Assembly (NCBI GenBank): GCA_029260765.1
Contig: JAJDCP010000128.1
Coordinates: 1-56,153, forward strand
DNA length: 56,153 bases
From: Planctomycetota bacterium
GTDB lineage: Bacteria > Planctomycetota > J058 > JAJDCP01
Direction: 5' to 3'
A model generated the notes under the pieces. The model was given only the letters and a program-made list of their open reading frames with translations, searched no databases and was not told the DNA's origin. Positions 18,631 through 27,661 of this stretch are shown piece by piece. The position numbers were made by a program, and so were the translations under genes. Within the stretch, counting starts at the first letter, position 1, and every line of letters begins with the position of its first letter.

Positions 18631-20199
18631 ATGAGCGAGCTTGAAAATTCAATGATCGGCCGGATGATCGGCGACTACCAGATCGTCTCCATGCTCGGGG
18701 AAGGCGGCATGGGCGTCGTGTTCAAGGGTGTGCACGCGACGCTTGGCCAGATGGTTGCGATCAAGATGCTGCAGCCGGACCTGCTCAAGAATGAGAGCGT
18801 GCGCAGCCGCTTCGTACGCGAAGCGCAGGCGCTTGCCCGCCTGAATCACCCGAACATGGTGAGCCTGTACAACTTCCTCGACACCGATGATGGCTGTTTC
18901 ATCATCATGGAATACACTGAGGGCAAGGACATCGAAGTGCACATGGAGGAGATCGGCCTGATCACTCCAGAGGTGTGCTGCGAGTGGTACGATCAGATTC
19001 TCAGCGCGATGGGCTATGCCCACAGCCTCAACATCATCCATCGTGACATCAAGCCCAGCAACATCATGGTGACCGCGGCGGGCCCGGTGAAGGTGCTCGA
19101 CTTCGGGACCGCAAAGCTCCTTGACGCTCCCGCCCTGACGAAAGCCGGCATGACCCTGGGAACCGTGATCTACATGTCGCCCGAGCAGCTGCTCGGACGC
19201 CAGATCGATGCGCGGTCAGACATCTACTCCCTGGGTGTCACGCTCTACGAGATGTGCACCGGCAGGTTGCCGTTCGAAGATGCACGCGAGATCGATCTCG
19301 TTCGGAAGATCGCTCGGGCCGATCCGACACCGCCGACCGCCCATTATCCGTACCTGCCCAAGCCACTCGAAGACATCATCCTCAAGGCGATGTCCAAGAA
19401 ATCTGAAGACCGGTACCAGACTGCTGACGAATTTGCGATAGCGTTGCGGCAGTTCCACATGAGCCTCAAGGGGGGCGCCCCCGCGCAACCTGTGATGCCG
19501 AACGCGCCCATTACCAACGCTGTGCAGCAAGTGTCCGCCATGCCTCCCCCCGAGATGCCCCAGACTATGGGTGTCTCGGCCTCCGGCGAGGTGGCGACTG
19601 GAGGCGGTGGAGGAGGCGGTGGTATCTTCCTGGGGGCCGCTGCAGGGCTCCTGATCATCGGTGTGGGTGCTGGGCTTGGATTGTACTTCGGGGTCGGCAA
19701 CGGCGTCCTGGCTGGTGCCATCGGTGGACTCTTTGTGCTTCTGGCGCTGGGCGCTGGGATCGTTGGCCTGATGAAGATGAGTGGTGGAGGGGGCGGACGA
19801 GCACCCGTGGCTGCGGCGCCGCAATCTGGCATGATGCCGATGCCCCAGCAGCCGATGCCGATGCCCCAACAGCCCCAGCCCGGCTTCGCTCCCCCGGCCG
19901 GTGGCGGAGGTGGCGGGTTCCTGTTCATCATGGAAGGGAACGACAAGGGTCAGAAATACCCTCTGGTTCCAGAGGGCATCACCATGGGTCGTGGAGAGCA
20001 GAATGCGATCCCGTTGAACGATCCTGGCGTCTCAACCGTGCACGCGCAGGTCGTGCTGGAAGGCAACCAATACATGCTGCGCGATCTGGGAAGCCGGAAT
20101 GGTTGCTACCTCAACAACCAGAAGGTCACCCAGCAGCCCCTGAACCACAACGACATCATTGTGCTCGGCAATACCATGATGATGGTCAATCTGACTTGA
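18631..20199 (+). CDS. Membrane-embedded Ser/Thr kinase with C-terminal FHA domain
   Basis: A 522-residue protein. Residues 16-275 are a complete Hanks kinase: GEGGMG at 23-28, Lys45, HRDIKPSN with Asp139, DFG at 157-159, and the MSPEQ segment, so it should be active. Residues about 280-330 are proline-rich. Residues about 331-384 are two glycine-rich membrane segments (FLGAAAGLLIIGVGAGLGL and LAGAIGGLFVLLALGAGIVGL). A Met/Pro/Gln linker leads to an FHA domain at about 428-522 (GITMGRGEQN, VSTVHAQV, DLGSRNGCYLNNQ). Both ends would be cytoplasmic. Carrying its own phosphothreonine reader suggests docking on phosphorylated partners or on itself. ATG follows GGAAGAAGCTTC. It is the last gene before a strong terminator. 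Confidence 0.93.
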   Translation: MSELENSMIGRMIGDYQIVSMLGEGGMGVVFKGVHATLGQMVAIKMLQPDLLKNESVRSRFVREAQALARLNHPNMVSLYNFLDTDDGCFIIMEYTEGKDIEVHMEEIGLITPEVCCEWYDQILSAMGYAHSLNIIHRDIKPSNIMVTAAGPVKVLDFGTAKLLDAPALTKAGMTLGTVIYMSPEQLLGRQIDARSDIYSLGVTLYEMCTGRLPFEDAREIDLVRKIARADPTPPTAHYPYLPKPLEDIILKAMSKKSEDRYQTADEFAIALRQFHMSLKGGAPAQPVMPNAPITNAVQQVSAMPPPEMPQTMGVSASGEVATGGGGGGGGIFLGAAAGLLIIGVGAGLGLYFGVGNGVLAGAIGGLFVLLALGAGIVGLMKMSGGGGGRAPVAAAPQSGMMPMPQQPMPMPQQPQPGFAPPAGGGGGGFLFIMEGNDKGQKYPLVPEGITMGRGEQNAIPLNDPGVSTVHAQVVLEGNQYMLRDLGSRNGCYLNNQKVTQQPLNHNDIIVLGNTMMMVNLT

Positions 20200-20236
20200 C
20201 CTGACCTCACCATGCTCCACGCATAGCACATACAAG

Positions 20237-20259
20237 CGGCGCCCCACGGCGCCGTTTTT
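20237..20259 (+). terminator. Rho-independent terminator after the kinase-FHA gene
   Basis: CGGCGCC (20237-20243), loop CCAC, GGCGCCG (20248-20254), then TTTTT. A perfect 7-bp GC stem with a T-run 38 bases after the stop codon closes the baseplate-signalling gene run. Confidence 0.8.
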
Positions 20260-20283
20260 CGATGCACACATCGCTGCAGCCGC

Positions 20284-20979
20284 TCAGGCGTGTCCATACA
20301 CGGGCAGCACGGTTCCGCTGCTCACGGCGTTGGCAGGACTCGCCAGAAACAGGATTGCGCGCGCGACCGCCTCCACGCTGGGCCAGCTGCCGAAGTCCGC
20401 ATCAGGCATCGCCGCCCGGTTCGCAGGCGTGTCCATGATCGACGGCGCGACAGCGTTGACAAGGATTCGGTCGGTCAGGACCTCCGCCGCCAATGCCCGC
20501 GTGATCGAGGCAACCGCCCCCTTGGCTGTGCTGTATGCGAGCATCCCGGGGGTCGGCTCGAGAGCTACACGCGAGGCGACGTTCACGATGCGTCCGCCGC
20601 CGTGGGCGCGCATCGTGCGCACAGCCTCACGGCAACACAAGAAGCAGGTCGCCGCATTGAGGTTCAGCTGGCGCGAGAAGTCTGCCAAGGACGTGTCCGT
20701 GACCCCTTGCATCGCGAAACCACCAACGATGTGCAACGAGGCGGAAAGCTGCCCCTGGCCTGCGAAGAAAGCCTCGACCTGCGACTCGTCCGAGCAGTCT
20801 ACGCGATGCAACGCGACACGGTCGTGCCGAGGGAAGTCCTCGAGCTCCGTCTCGAACAGCCAGCTGACATGGCAGACGGCGCCGCGGGCAACCAAGCCCG
20901 CAACCACTGCCTTTCCCAGCGCCCCTGTTCCGCCCGTAACCACGACTCGCTGATCTCGAAAATCATCTTTGGGTTGCAC
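20284..20979 (-). CDS. Short-chain dehydrogenase/reductase
   Basis: A 231-residue classical SDR. It has the cofactor-binding TGGTGALG at 15-22, an LNLNAAT segment near 105 in place of the usual NNAG-type position, catalytic Ser136 in NVASR, and the YxxxK pair Tyr149/Lys153 in AYSTAKGAV. The acidic-to-neutral pattern after the first beta strand does not settle NADH versus NADPH. The substrate cannot be read from the sequence. The start codon is GTG; the next downstream ATG would remove the Rossmann motif. It is convergent with the kinase-FHA gene and separated from it by the terminator. It lies just downstream of the Roadblock-like gene on the same strand. Confidence 0.88.
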   Translation of the reverse strand: MQPKDDFRDQRVVVTGGTGALGKAVVAGLVARGAVCHVSWLFETELEDFPRHDRVALHRVDCSDESQVEAFFAGQGQLSASLHIVGGFAMQGVTDTSLADFSRQLNLNAATCFLCCREAVRTMRAHGGGRIVNVASRVALEPTPGMLAYSTAKGAVASITRALAAEVLTDRILVNAVAPSIMDTPANRAAMPDADFGSWPSVEAVARAILFLASPANAVSSGTVLPVYGHA

Positions 20980-21006
20980 AGCCAGGGTCCCTTTGTAGAA
21001 AAATGC

Positions 21007-21642
21007 TCAAACTTCGGGATCCCTGGGTCGACCTCCGCCGATGCTGGGATAGCCGCGCCGGATGGCGGGATGGTCGGGGTCCAGCCTCGTGCCGGCCCCA
21101 TGACCGTCCAGTTTGGGGATCGGAGTCAGATGCACGGGGCGCCGCGGCAAGGGCTTGCTGCTCTTGAGCATACCCGAACGCGGAACCCGGATTCTCTGGG
21201 TCACCTCGCGGGTGACGATGGGACGCCCGCGATACGGCTGGAGCGACTGAGAGAGAGGCAACCCTTCACTGCGCTTGAACTCAGCGACCGCTTTGCGCAG
21301 TTGCACCCATCCCAAGCCCTGGTTCGCGTGGATACGGGTCAACAGGACAAAGACCAGGTTCTTCTCGGGCACGGACTTCATGAAATAGAAGGCCGCTGCC
21401 GAGGCGACGAAGATCTCGCGTGCCCGCTGAGGTTGACTCGACTGGCCTTCGAGCAGCAGCAACGGATTGTCGTCAAACATCCCCACGATTGCGGCGCCTA
21501 CACGGTTGAGCTCATCTTTGGAGAGAGCGGGCAGGGTATGGTGCATGCCGACCCGGGCTGTCTTGAGATCCACGACCCCGCAGGCGATGGCTCCTTCGGT
21601 TTCTTCTACCGACTTCTTGCAGAGCTCATGCAGCTTGGCCAT
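21007..21642 (-). CDS. Roadblock/LC7-like protein with basic proline-rich tail
   Basis: A 211-residue protein. Residues about 5-125 show the Roadblock/LC7 pattern: an N-terminal helix (LHELCKKSVEETEGAIACGVVDL), a second helix in which ELNRVGAAIVGMF precedes a strand, and then FVLLTRIHANQGLGWVQLRKAV. This fold regulates small GTPases such as MglA in bacteria, or forms dimeric scaffolds. The last 75 residues are rich in Arg, Pro and Gly and probably disordered. No GTPase gene is beside it. The ATG at 21642 was chosen because it begins the domain; the frame stays open far upstream, antisense to the acyltransferase gene, without a sensible protein. The assignment is by pattern and moderately sure. 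Confidence 0.7.
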   Translation of the reverse strand: MAKLHELCKKSVEETEGAIACGVVDLKTARVGMHHTLPALSKDELNRVGAAIVGMFDDNPLLLLEGQSSQPQRAREIFVASAAAFYFMKSVPEKNLVFVLLTRIHANQGLGWVQLRKAVAEFKRSEGLPLSQSLQPYRGRPIVTREVTQRIRVPRSGMLKSSKPLPRRPVHLTPIPKLDGHGAGTRLDPDHPAIRRGYPSIGGGRPRDPEV

Positions 21643-21849
21643 GGTCGTGAACCTCTTGGAGAGAGCCTGTCGCGCTCTCACTAGTGGGTAGAGTATGGAA
21701 CAGCTGAAACACCCGCGCAAGCCCTCAAGGGAATTGTGGCCGGCGCTTGCGGCCGGCTCGCAGTTTCGCGTCGTGGCGTTTAGAATACTTGAGTTACAGG
21801 TCGAACCATGCCAGGGGCCGTGCTCAGCTCCCCACTTCGGAGGACGCCA

Positions 21850-23241
21850 GTGATCGCCTACCGCTTGCTGCAAGGCTTTCTGCGCCTGGTCATATCGATC
21901 TTCTTCCGCAACATCGAGACGGCCGGCACGGAGCAGATCCCCCACGAGGGGGCCGTCATCTTCGCGGGCAACCATCCGAACTCGCTTCTCGACCCGTTGC
22001 TGGTCATCACACACTCGGGCAGGATCGTGCATTTTGCAGCCAAGGACGTGCTGTTCCAGAGCCGGCTTCTGCGTTTCGTCATGGGCATCCTCGGCACCGT
22101 ACCGGTCAAACGCCGGCAGGATCACAAAGACGGTGCGCTCGACAACAGCAGTATGTTTGATGCGCTCTTCAAGGTCCTGGCCGGCGGCGGCTGCATGGGC
22201 ATCTTCCCTGAGGGCATCAGCCACATGCGGGCGCAGCTGGCCGAGCTGAAGACGGGTACAGCACGCATCGCCCTGGGAGTGCGTGAGAAACACCCCGACC
22301 TGCTCCTGCACATCGTGCCCGTGGGGCTGACGTATCTGCACCGCTTTCGAGCCCGCAGCCAGGTGCTGGTGCACTTCGGCGAGCCTCTGCGCGTGGACGA
22401 CGCCTGGTCACAACGCCACAAAGAGGCCCCACGCGAAACAGCGCGCGCCCTGACTGACGAGATCGAGGTGCGGCTGAAGAACCTGACGGTCAATGCTCCA
22501 GATTGGGACACCATGCGGATGCTGCACACTGCGCGGCGGATCTACAAACCTGACGGTGTGCATCTGTCGCTCGAGGAGTATGCAGAGCTGATGCGGCGTT
22601 TCGCCGAAGGCTACCAGAAGGCTGCCGATTCCCCCCAGATCCTCGCCCTGCGCGAGAAGCTTGAAGACTACCGCGGCCGTCTCGACAGCCTGCAGCTGCG
22701 CGACCACGACCTGCGGCGCGAGCTGGGCTTCGGGCAGGTGCTGCTGAAACTGGTCGGACGCCTGGTCTACCTGCTGATCCTGCTACCCCTTGCAGTTCCT
22801 GGCTTCGTGCTCCACCTGCCCGTGATCCTGACGGCGATCGTGGCCGGCGACAAGCTCACCCAACGCAAGGATGTCGTCGGTACGACCAAGCTGGTGGTCT
22901 CCATCTTGATGGTGCCGTTGGTGTACCTGGCCATCACAGCGCTGGTCCTCTGGCAACTCGGCTGGTCATGGACCGTCGTCGCTGTCCTGGCCCTGCCGCT
23001 CTCGGGCTTTGCCACCATCCGTGTGCTGGAACAGAAGCTGGCGGTCGGCCGCAGCTTTCGGGCGCTCTGGCGGCTGTTCCGGTTCAAGCGCGAAGTCGAG
23101 TCACTGCGCACTTTGCGCGCGGACCTGGAGGTCAAGATCAACGCGACCGTTGAGCAACTGCACGACCGCAGCGTGCCCCGCATCTTCTCCAAAGATGCCA
23201 CCGACGCGCCGGCCCCGACCCCAGAAGACGGCGGGGCATGA
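21850..23241 (+). CDS. PlsC-type acyltransferase (glycerol-phosphate / lysophosphatidate acyltransferase family)
   Basis: A 463-residue membrane-associated acyltransferase. The catalytic motif NHPNSLLDP (His42, Asp48) has one more residue between His and Asp than the common HX4D form, as in the subgroup with NHxNxLLD. The third motif is GIFPEGISH, and GLTYLHRF is the fourth. A C-terminal part of about 240 residues contains two or three membrane segments (YLLILLPLAVPGFVLHLPV, LVVSILMVPLVYLAITALVLWQL, WTVVAVLALPLSG). The probable role is phospholipid synthesis or remodelling at the inner membrane. GTG 21850 was preferred over ATG 21808 because GGAGG lies six bases upstream of it. A TAGAAT-like -10 box is at 21781. 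Confidence 0.88.
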   Translation: MIAYRLLQGFLRLVISIFFRNIETAGTEQIPHEGAVIFAGNHPNSLLDPLLVITHSGRIVHFAAKDVLFQSRLLRFVMGILGTVPVKRRQDHKDGALDNSSMFDALFKVLAGGGCMGIFPEGISHMRAQLAELKTGTARIALGVREKHPDLLLHIVPVGLTYLHRFRARSQVLVHFGEPLRVDDAWSQRHKEAPRETARALTDEIEVRLKNLTVNAPDWDTMRMLHTARRIYKPDGVHLSLEEYAELMRRFAEGYQKAADSPQILALREKLEDYRGRLDSLQLRDHDLRRELGFGQVLLKLVGRLVYLLILLPLAVPGFVLHLPVILTAIVAGDKLTQRKDVVGTTKLVVSILMVPLVYLAITALVLWQLGWSWTVVAVLALPLSGFATIRVLEQKLAVGRSFRALWRLFRFKREVESLRTLRADLEVKINATVEQLHDRSVPRIFSKDATDAPAPTPEDGGA

Positions 23242-23242
23242 G

Positions 23243-23791
23243 CTACAGCTCGAGCCGCAGCTCCCAGGTCGAACGAGGCTGGGCTGTGCGTAGCGGCGCA
23301 AACCCCAGCTCACGAAACAGAGCCTCGGGTCCCGTCCACTGCGCGCCGTCTGGCTCGGTTTTAGGGTAGGCATGCGCGGCGAGGAATCCGGCCGCACGCT
23401 GGCTCACGAGCGCATGCCGCAACAATCCGCGGGCGACCCCCTGGCCCCTCAGCTCGCTGGCCACAGAAAAACACAGCAGGCTGGCCACACCAGGTGCCGG
23501 TCCGATCTCGAGCTGCATCGACTGCAACTTGGGGAGCTCGTCTGCCGGCTGCCAACGCAACCAGCCTCCAACCCGACCGCCATCCCACGCCAGGCTGCCG
23601 TGAAGCTCGCCTTGAGCCATGGCCGCGACACAGGCCTCACGGTTGAAGCCAGAAGCGCAAGCCAGCCAATCCTGGTTCGAGCCTGGAAAATCCCAGTAGC
23701 GGCAGTAGCAGAAGCGCTGGTCTGGCCGGTCAAAGAAAGCCAACAGGGCAGGATGATGCTCGGGCAGCAGCTCCTGACACGACAGGCCCAT
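23243..23791 (-). CDS. GNAT-family N-acetyltransferase
   Basis: A 182-residue GNAT. The acetyl-CoA-binding motif A is clear: FSVASELRGQGVARGLLRHAL, with the R/QxxGxG/A core RGQGVA. The C-terminal half has the usual Tyr-containing helix region (FLAAHAYPK) and LFRELGF. The N-terminal region with FCYCRYWDFPG is cysteine- and tyrosine-rich, as in a common subgroup of uncharacterised GNATs. The substrate is unknown. Its ATG overlaps the stop codon of the upstream secreted-protein gene by one base (TGATG), which indicates translational coupling. Confidence 0.88.
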   Translation of the reverse strand: MGLSCQELLPEHHPALLAFFDRPDQRFCYCRYWDFPGSNQDWLACASGFNREACVAAMAQGELHGSLAWDGGRVGGWLRWQPADELPKLQSMQLEIGPAPGVASLLCFSVASELRGQGVARGLLRHALVSQRAAGFLAAHAYPKTEPDGAQWTGPEALFRELGFAPLRTAQPRSTWELRLEL

Positions 23792-25674
23792 CAGTCCTCG
23801 ATCGCCTCGATCAGCTCGCGGGCGCTCAGCTCAACCTCGAGATCTTCGCTGTTGGCTGCCGCCTCATACAAGGCAGGCAGGGCCGCCTCGCCGATCTCGA
23901 GCAGCTGGGCCTTGGCTGCTTCCCGCACCGCGTAGTCTTCACTGTACAGCTGCCCGATCGCCTCTTCGATAGCGGCTTGCAGCTCCGGGTCTGCCTCGGG
24001 CACCGGGAACTCGACCCACATGCAGTCGGAAGGATACAGCGTCATCCGTGCCCCATCCGCCAGCTCGAAGTCAAAGGTCTCTCCCAACCAGCTGCCGCGC
24101 AGGCTGCCCGAGCGACGCAGCACCACGACTGCGAGGTCCGGCTGACGCTTGTCGCGCTCGATCAACTCGATCTCCCCGGTCTTGAGCATCAACTCGCCCA
24201 GGGCACAGCGGACCGTGATCTCGTCGAATAAAGGCCGCCCCAAGACCACATCGCCATTGCGCAGCCCCACGATGACCTGAGGCGCTCCCGCCTTCTCGGC
24301 CTCCTGCCCCATGATCCGTAGCAACGTCCGGGTCGGAAAGGTGTAACTCAAGCTGCCGTCGAAGCCCAGCGTCTCGGGCAACAGGAGCCCGTGCAGCGAG
24401 CTTCCCGATTTGAGCCGCACGTGATGCAGCTCACCGCTGAGATCGATCTCAACAATCTGCTTCCAGGGCAGCTGGACCTTTCCAAACACAGTCTGCAGGG
24501 CCACCACTTCTGCCTGGGGGCTGCACGCATAGACTGCCCCATCACGCGTGTGCACTCCGAGCTTGACTGCCAGGGCGTCCTCGGGCTCGTCAGCACGCTT
24601 GCGGTATCCCAAGCGCGAGATCATCCCGCGCAGGGCCTGCAAGTCCCGGCCCGAAGCAGTGCGGAAAGTGACGGTCGCGAGGTCCAGGCTGCCCGCAACG
24701 ATCTCTCCATTGACCAAGAACAGCCGGTCGGTCCCCAGCTCACCAAAGATGACGGATGCGACTTTCTCTGCAGGAACGTCAAGCAGACCGTGCGACGTCT
24801 GCAGCACGTAGTTCTCGACCAGAATCTCGCCAGCCAGGAAGTCGCCACCACGCAACTCGAGGATATCGGCATCCTCACCCCGCAGCAGCTTGAAGCCTTG
24901 CCGCCCACCCGCGAAGTTGAGCAGGGAGACCTCGGCCAATTCGGCCAGCTCAAGGATCGTCTCGCTTGGATCGAAGCTCTCGACAAAGGCCTGCGCATCC
25001 TCACGCGAGGTACGCTGCGCCTCGACATAGCCGACGCCGATGCGGTCGCCTGGCCCCACGCTCAAACTCGGATAGGAATAGATCAGGACATCGGTTCCCG
25101 TCGATAGCGTGGCACCAGGCCGCATGTCACTATCTTCGCTGCCCCAGATATGGACGACAGCGGGGTCGGAGCCGCCGAACTGGTCGTCGCTGATGGCCGC
25201 AAAGTCCTCCTCGTCCACGATCGTGTCGCCACTGGAGGTATAGAAGACCTCGGTGCCTCCGTCTGAACCATGGTCTGAGCGGATCCCGTAGTTGATCTCC
25301 ACCGCAGCGCCCGAGCTGTTCTCGAACACGTCGATCCACATCGCGCACCCGATCTCGGTGGGGACATAGACCCATCGTTCGATGACAACGCCGTCTGGCA
25401 AACCCGCCGCGGGCCCTTCGACCGAAAAGCGGAAGGCCCGCCCCTCGAGATAGCCCTGGCCGCTGGGACTGAAAGGAGGATTGATGCCATTGATCGTCAG
25501 GACCATCGCGCCGTCATAGGCGTCGGAGGTTCCCTCGCTGACCCCACCCCCTTGTTGGATGTCCCAGTTGTAGCCCGCACCGTCGCTCAGGATCTGCGGA
25601 ACATTGATCAATATGTCCTGCGCCCATCCCAGGGTCGCCGCACACAATATCCCCAACCATGCTCGTCGTCTCAC
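23791..25674 (-). CDS. Secreted protein with beta-rich repeats and HEAT-like C terminus, unknown function
   Basis: A 627-residue exported protein with a short signal peptide (RRAWLGILCAATLGWAQ, cleavage near residue 19). The first 250 residues are beta-rich and acidic, without a family I recognise. From about 260 onward several modules repeat a 'L.GG..L.G.I.V....L.T..G...VP...V..I' pattern, resembling small beta-barrels common in exported planctomycete proteins. The last 60 residues (AIEEAIGQLYSEDYAVREAA, then LEIGEAALPAL) look like a HEAT-type repeat. GTG 25674 follows GGAGG by five bases. It is the first gene of a pair with the GNAT. The location is probably periplasmic; function is not inferable. 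Confidence 0.72.
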   Translation of the reverse strand: MRRRAWLGILCAATLGWAQDILINVPQILSDGAGYNWDIQQGGGVSEGTSDAYDGAMVLTINGINPPFSPSGQGYLEGRAFRFSVEGPAAGLPDGVVIERWVYVPTEIGCAMWIDVFENSSGAAVEINYGIRSDHGSDGGTEVFYTSSGDTIVDEEDFAAISDDQFGGSDPAVVHIWGSEDSDMRPGATLSTGTDVLIYSYPSLSVGPGDRIGVGYVEAQRTSREDAQAFVESFDPSETILELAELAEVSLLNFAGGRQGFKLLRGEDADILELRGGDFLAGEILVENYVLQTSHGLLDVPAEKVASVIFGELGTDRLFLVNGEIVAGSLDLATVTFRTASGRDLQALRGMISRLGYRKRADEPEDALAVKLGVHTRDGAVYACSPQAEVVALQTVFGKVQLPWKQIVEIDLSGELHHVRLKSGSSLHGLLLPETLGFDGSLSYTFPTRTLLRIMGQEAEKAGAPQVIVGLRNGDVVLGRPLFDEITVRCALGELMLKTGEIELIERDKRQPDLAVVVLRRSGSLRGSWLGETFDFELADGARMTLYPSDCMWVEFPVPEADPELQAAIEEAIGQLYSEDYAVREAAKAQLLEIGEAALPALYEAAANSEDLEVELSARELIEAIED

Positions 25675-25828
25675 GCCTGCCTCCGTAGATACGTGCCAAC
25701 CCGCGGCCGCCCAGCGGCAGCGCCGCCACCCCCCGAAACTTCGCAGCTTCGCGGAACTGCGGGCTCTCCCAAGCTAATGGCTCGCGGCCAACCCTGGCAA
25801 CAGAAAAAGGTCCCAGATGATCCCTCGC

Positions 25829-25914
25829 CAAAAGGAATCCGAGCCCCGGCAAAAGGAATCCGGCCCGGATGCCGATCAATGAGGATAAGGAACGCGCCCC
25901 ACGGAGAGGGGCGC
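25829..25914 (+). repeat. Short tandem repeat and hairpin in a divergent promoter region
   Basis: The 262-base gap between two divergent genes holds two copies of GCAAAAGGAATCCG-like sequence (25827-25841 and 25849-25862), followed by GCGCCCC (25894-25900) paired with GGGGCGC (25908-25914). Together they could be operator sites and a leader hairpin; nothing else is seen in this gap. Confidence 0.35.
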
Positions 25915-25936
25915 TTGCGCTGAGAGGGCCTGAAAC

Positions 25937-27523
25937 GTGGAAACCACACTGCTTGCTTCGATCTCGATCTTGTCTCTGGCTGGTTGGATGATCAACCGAC
26001 TGCTGTTCCGACGCCGATTGCGGCGGGTGTGGTCCGCCGCGGGCGCCCAGCTCAAGGCGGTCGAGAGCCGCCGCAAAGAGCTGGCCGCGCAGGTGCACAC
26101 CAGCCAGGACCGCTACGAGCAGCTCGTAGACGAGCGCAGCCGCGAACGGGAGGTCATCGAGTCCGCGATGCGGGACCTCGAAGCCGAGCTCAACCGGCGC
26201 TCCGAGCGGCTCGCCGGCCTGGAAAGCGACCGGACAAAAGCCATCGCCGCTATCCGCGAGGCGCGGGCCCGCTACGTCGAGACCCACCGCCAGCACATGT
26301 GCCGTGAGCAGGAGCTGCAGGCAAAGATCGAAGAGGTCCAGTCACAGCTGCAGGTCAGCGAGGTCTGTGTGGATGACGCCGAAGCCGCTCTGCGCCAGCA
26401 GAACGAGCAGGAACAGGCGATCCGCCAGATGTTGACCGAGCAGGGACGCGAGCTCGAGCATCTGCGTAGCAAACTGGCCGCGAGCAAGACCGCCTACGCC
26501 GAGCAGAAGCAGCGCAACAACGCGCTGATCGATCGCCTGGAAACGCGAGAAGATGCCATCCGCCAGCTGCGCCAGCTGCACAGCAACGAGCTGTCCGCAA
26601 TGGCGGAGCGGCTGGAACAGCGCGATCAGACCATCTCGCAGTTCGGCGCCGAGCAGGCCTCCCTCGAACAAGAGCTCGACGCCCGCCGTCTGGCCCTGGA
26701 AGAATCCCAGAGCAACTTCGAAGCGGAGAAGGCCGAGCTCGCCTCGATCCTGTCCGAGCGGGACGCCTGCATCACATCGCTGCAGAACGACAGCAACCAT
26801 GAGCTCGAGAGCCTGCGCCGCGCGCTGAATGAGCAGGAGATCTCGCTGGTCGCCCTGAAGAGCGAGCGGCAGGCGATCCAGACCGAGCTGCAGAAGCTCA
26901 GCAGCGACCTGCGTCGCCGCAACGAAAAGGTCGAAGAGCTGCAGTGGCAGCACGCGGTGCAGTGCGACAGCCTCAAACGCATGCTCGAAGAAGTGACCGC
27001 CGACGTCAACGAGCAGAGCGAGCAGCTGCAGCAACGCGACGAAACCATCGCCCACCTCAGCTCCCAGGTGGAGTTCATGGAGACCCTGCGCTCCGAGCTG
27101 GCCGAGCGTGACTCGCAGCTGCACCAGCTGCAGGACGTGCACTCCTCGCTGCTGGCCGAAGCCGCTGCTCCGAACCAAGAGCCCAGCAAGGACGAATCGG
27201 TGGCCGAGCTGGTCCCCCTGGCTAGTGGATCCGGCGTCTCCTCTGCAACCCTGGCTGTGGCCGAGTGCGAAGAGGGCCTCGACGACCTCAAACGTATCCC
27301 TGGCATTGGCAAGGCGACGGAATCCTCGCTCAACGCCCTGGGAATCAAGACTTTCCGGCATCTCGCGGAGCTGAATGACATGTCCCTGGCGACGTTCGCT
27401 GCGGGCTTCCGCTCGCGCTTCGAGCGCAACGCCTGGGCCGAGAAAGCCCGCGAGCTCTACGAAGTGAAGTATGGCAAGCAGCTGGCAAGCGACAAGCAGC
27501 TGGCGGTCGCTGGCGGGGAGTGA
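25937..27523 (+). CDS. Membrane-anchored coiled-coil protein with C-terminal helix-hairpin-helix
   Basis: A 528-residue protein. An N-terminal membrane helix (LLASISILSLAGWMINRLLF) is followed by a basic patch (RRRLRR) and about 380 residues of nearly continuous coiled coil rich in Glu, Gln, Arg and Leu with heptad spacing. Residues about 450-515 form a helix-hairpin-helix module: LDDLKRIPGIGKATESSLNA, then LGIKTFRHLAEL, as in ribosomal-protein-L21-type and flap-endonuclease-like HhH proteins that contact DNA non-specifically. Membrane anchor, long coil and DNA-binding tip suggest a tether of the nucleoid to the membrane, but this is inference. A terminator follows at 27542. Confidence 0.8.
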   Translation: METTLLASISILSLAGWMINRLLFRRRLRRVWSAAGAQLKAVESRRKELAAQVHTSQDRYEQLVDERSREREVIESAMRDLEAELNRRSERLAGLESDRTKAIAAIREARARYVETHRQHMCREQELQAKIEEVQSQLQVSEVCVDDAEAALRQQNEQEQAIRQMLTEQGRELEHLRSKLAASKTAYAEQKQRNNALIDRLETREDAIRQLRQLHSNELSAMAERLEQRDQTISQFGAEQASLEQELDARRLALEESQSNFEAEKAELASILSERDACITSLQNDSNHELESLRRALNEQEISLVALKSERQAIQTELQKLSSDLRRRNEKVEELQWQHAVQCDSLKRMLEEVTADVNEQSEQLQQRDETIAHLSSQVEFMETLRSELAERDSQLHQLQDVHSSLLAEAAAPNQEPSKDESVAELVPLASGSGVSSATLAVAECEEGLDDLKRIPGIGKATESSLNALGIKTFRHLAELNDMSLATFAAGFRSRFERNAWAEKARELYEVKYGKQLASDKQLAVAGGE

Positions 27524-27541
27524 GCCCGGCAGCGTAGCAAC

Positions 27542-27584
27542 AAGCCAAGGCGGTGGGCCAGGCCCGCCGCCTTGGCTTTTGTTG
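27542..27584 (+). terminator. Rho-independent terminator after the coiled-coil HhH gene
   Basis: AAGCCAAGGCGG (27542-27553) pairs perfectly with CCGCCTTGGCTT (27567-27578); the 13-base loop can pair further internally. TTTTGTTG follows. This is a 12-bp stem 19 bases after the stop codon. Confidence 0.8.
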
Positions 27585-27661
27585 CCCAGGATCGAGCTCG
27601 CCAGCTCCCGACCCTTGGTGTCGGGCGACTCCAGAGGTATACTGGACCCACCGCGCGGGGA

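Noticed and set aside
21737..21757. Terminator from the GGCCGGC hairpin between Roadblock-like and acyltransferase genes
   Set aside because: There is no T-run on either strand, and it lies upstream of both divergent genes.
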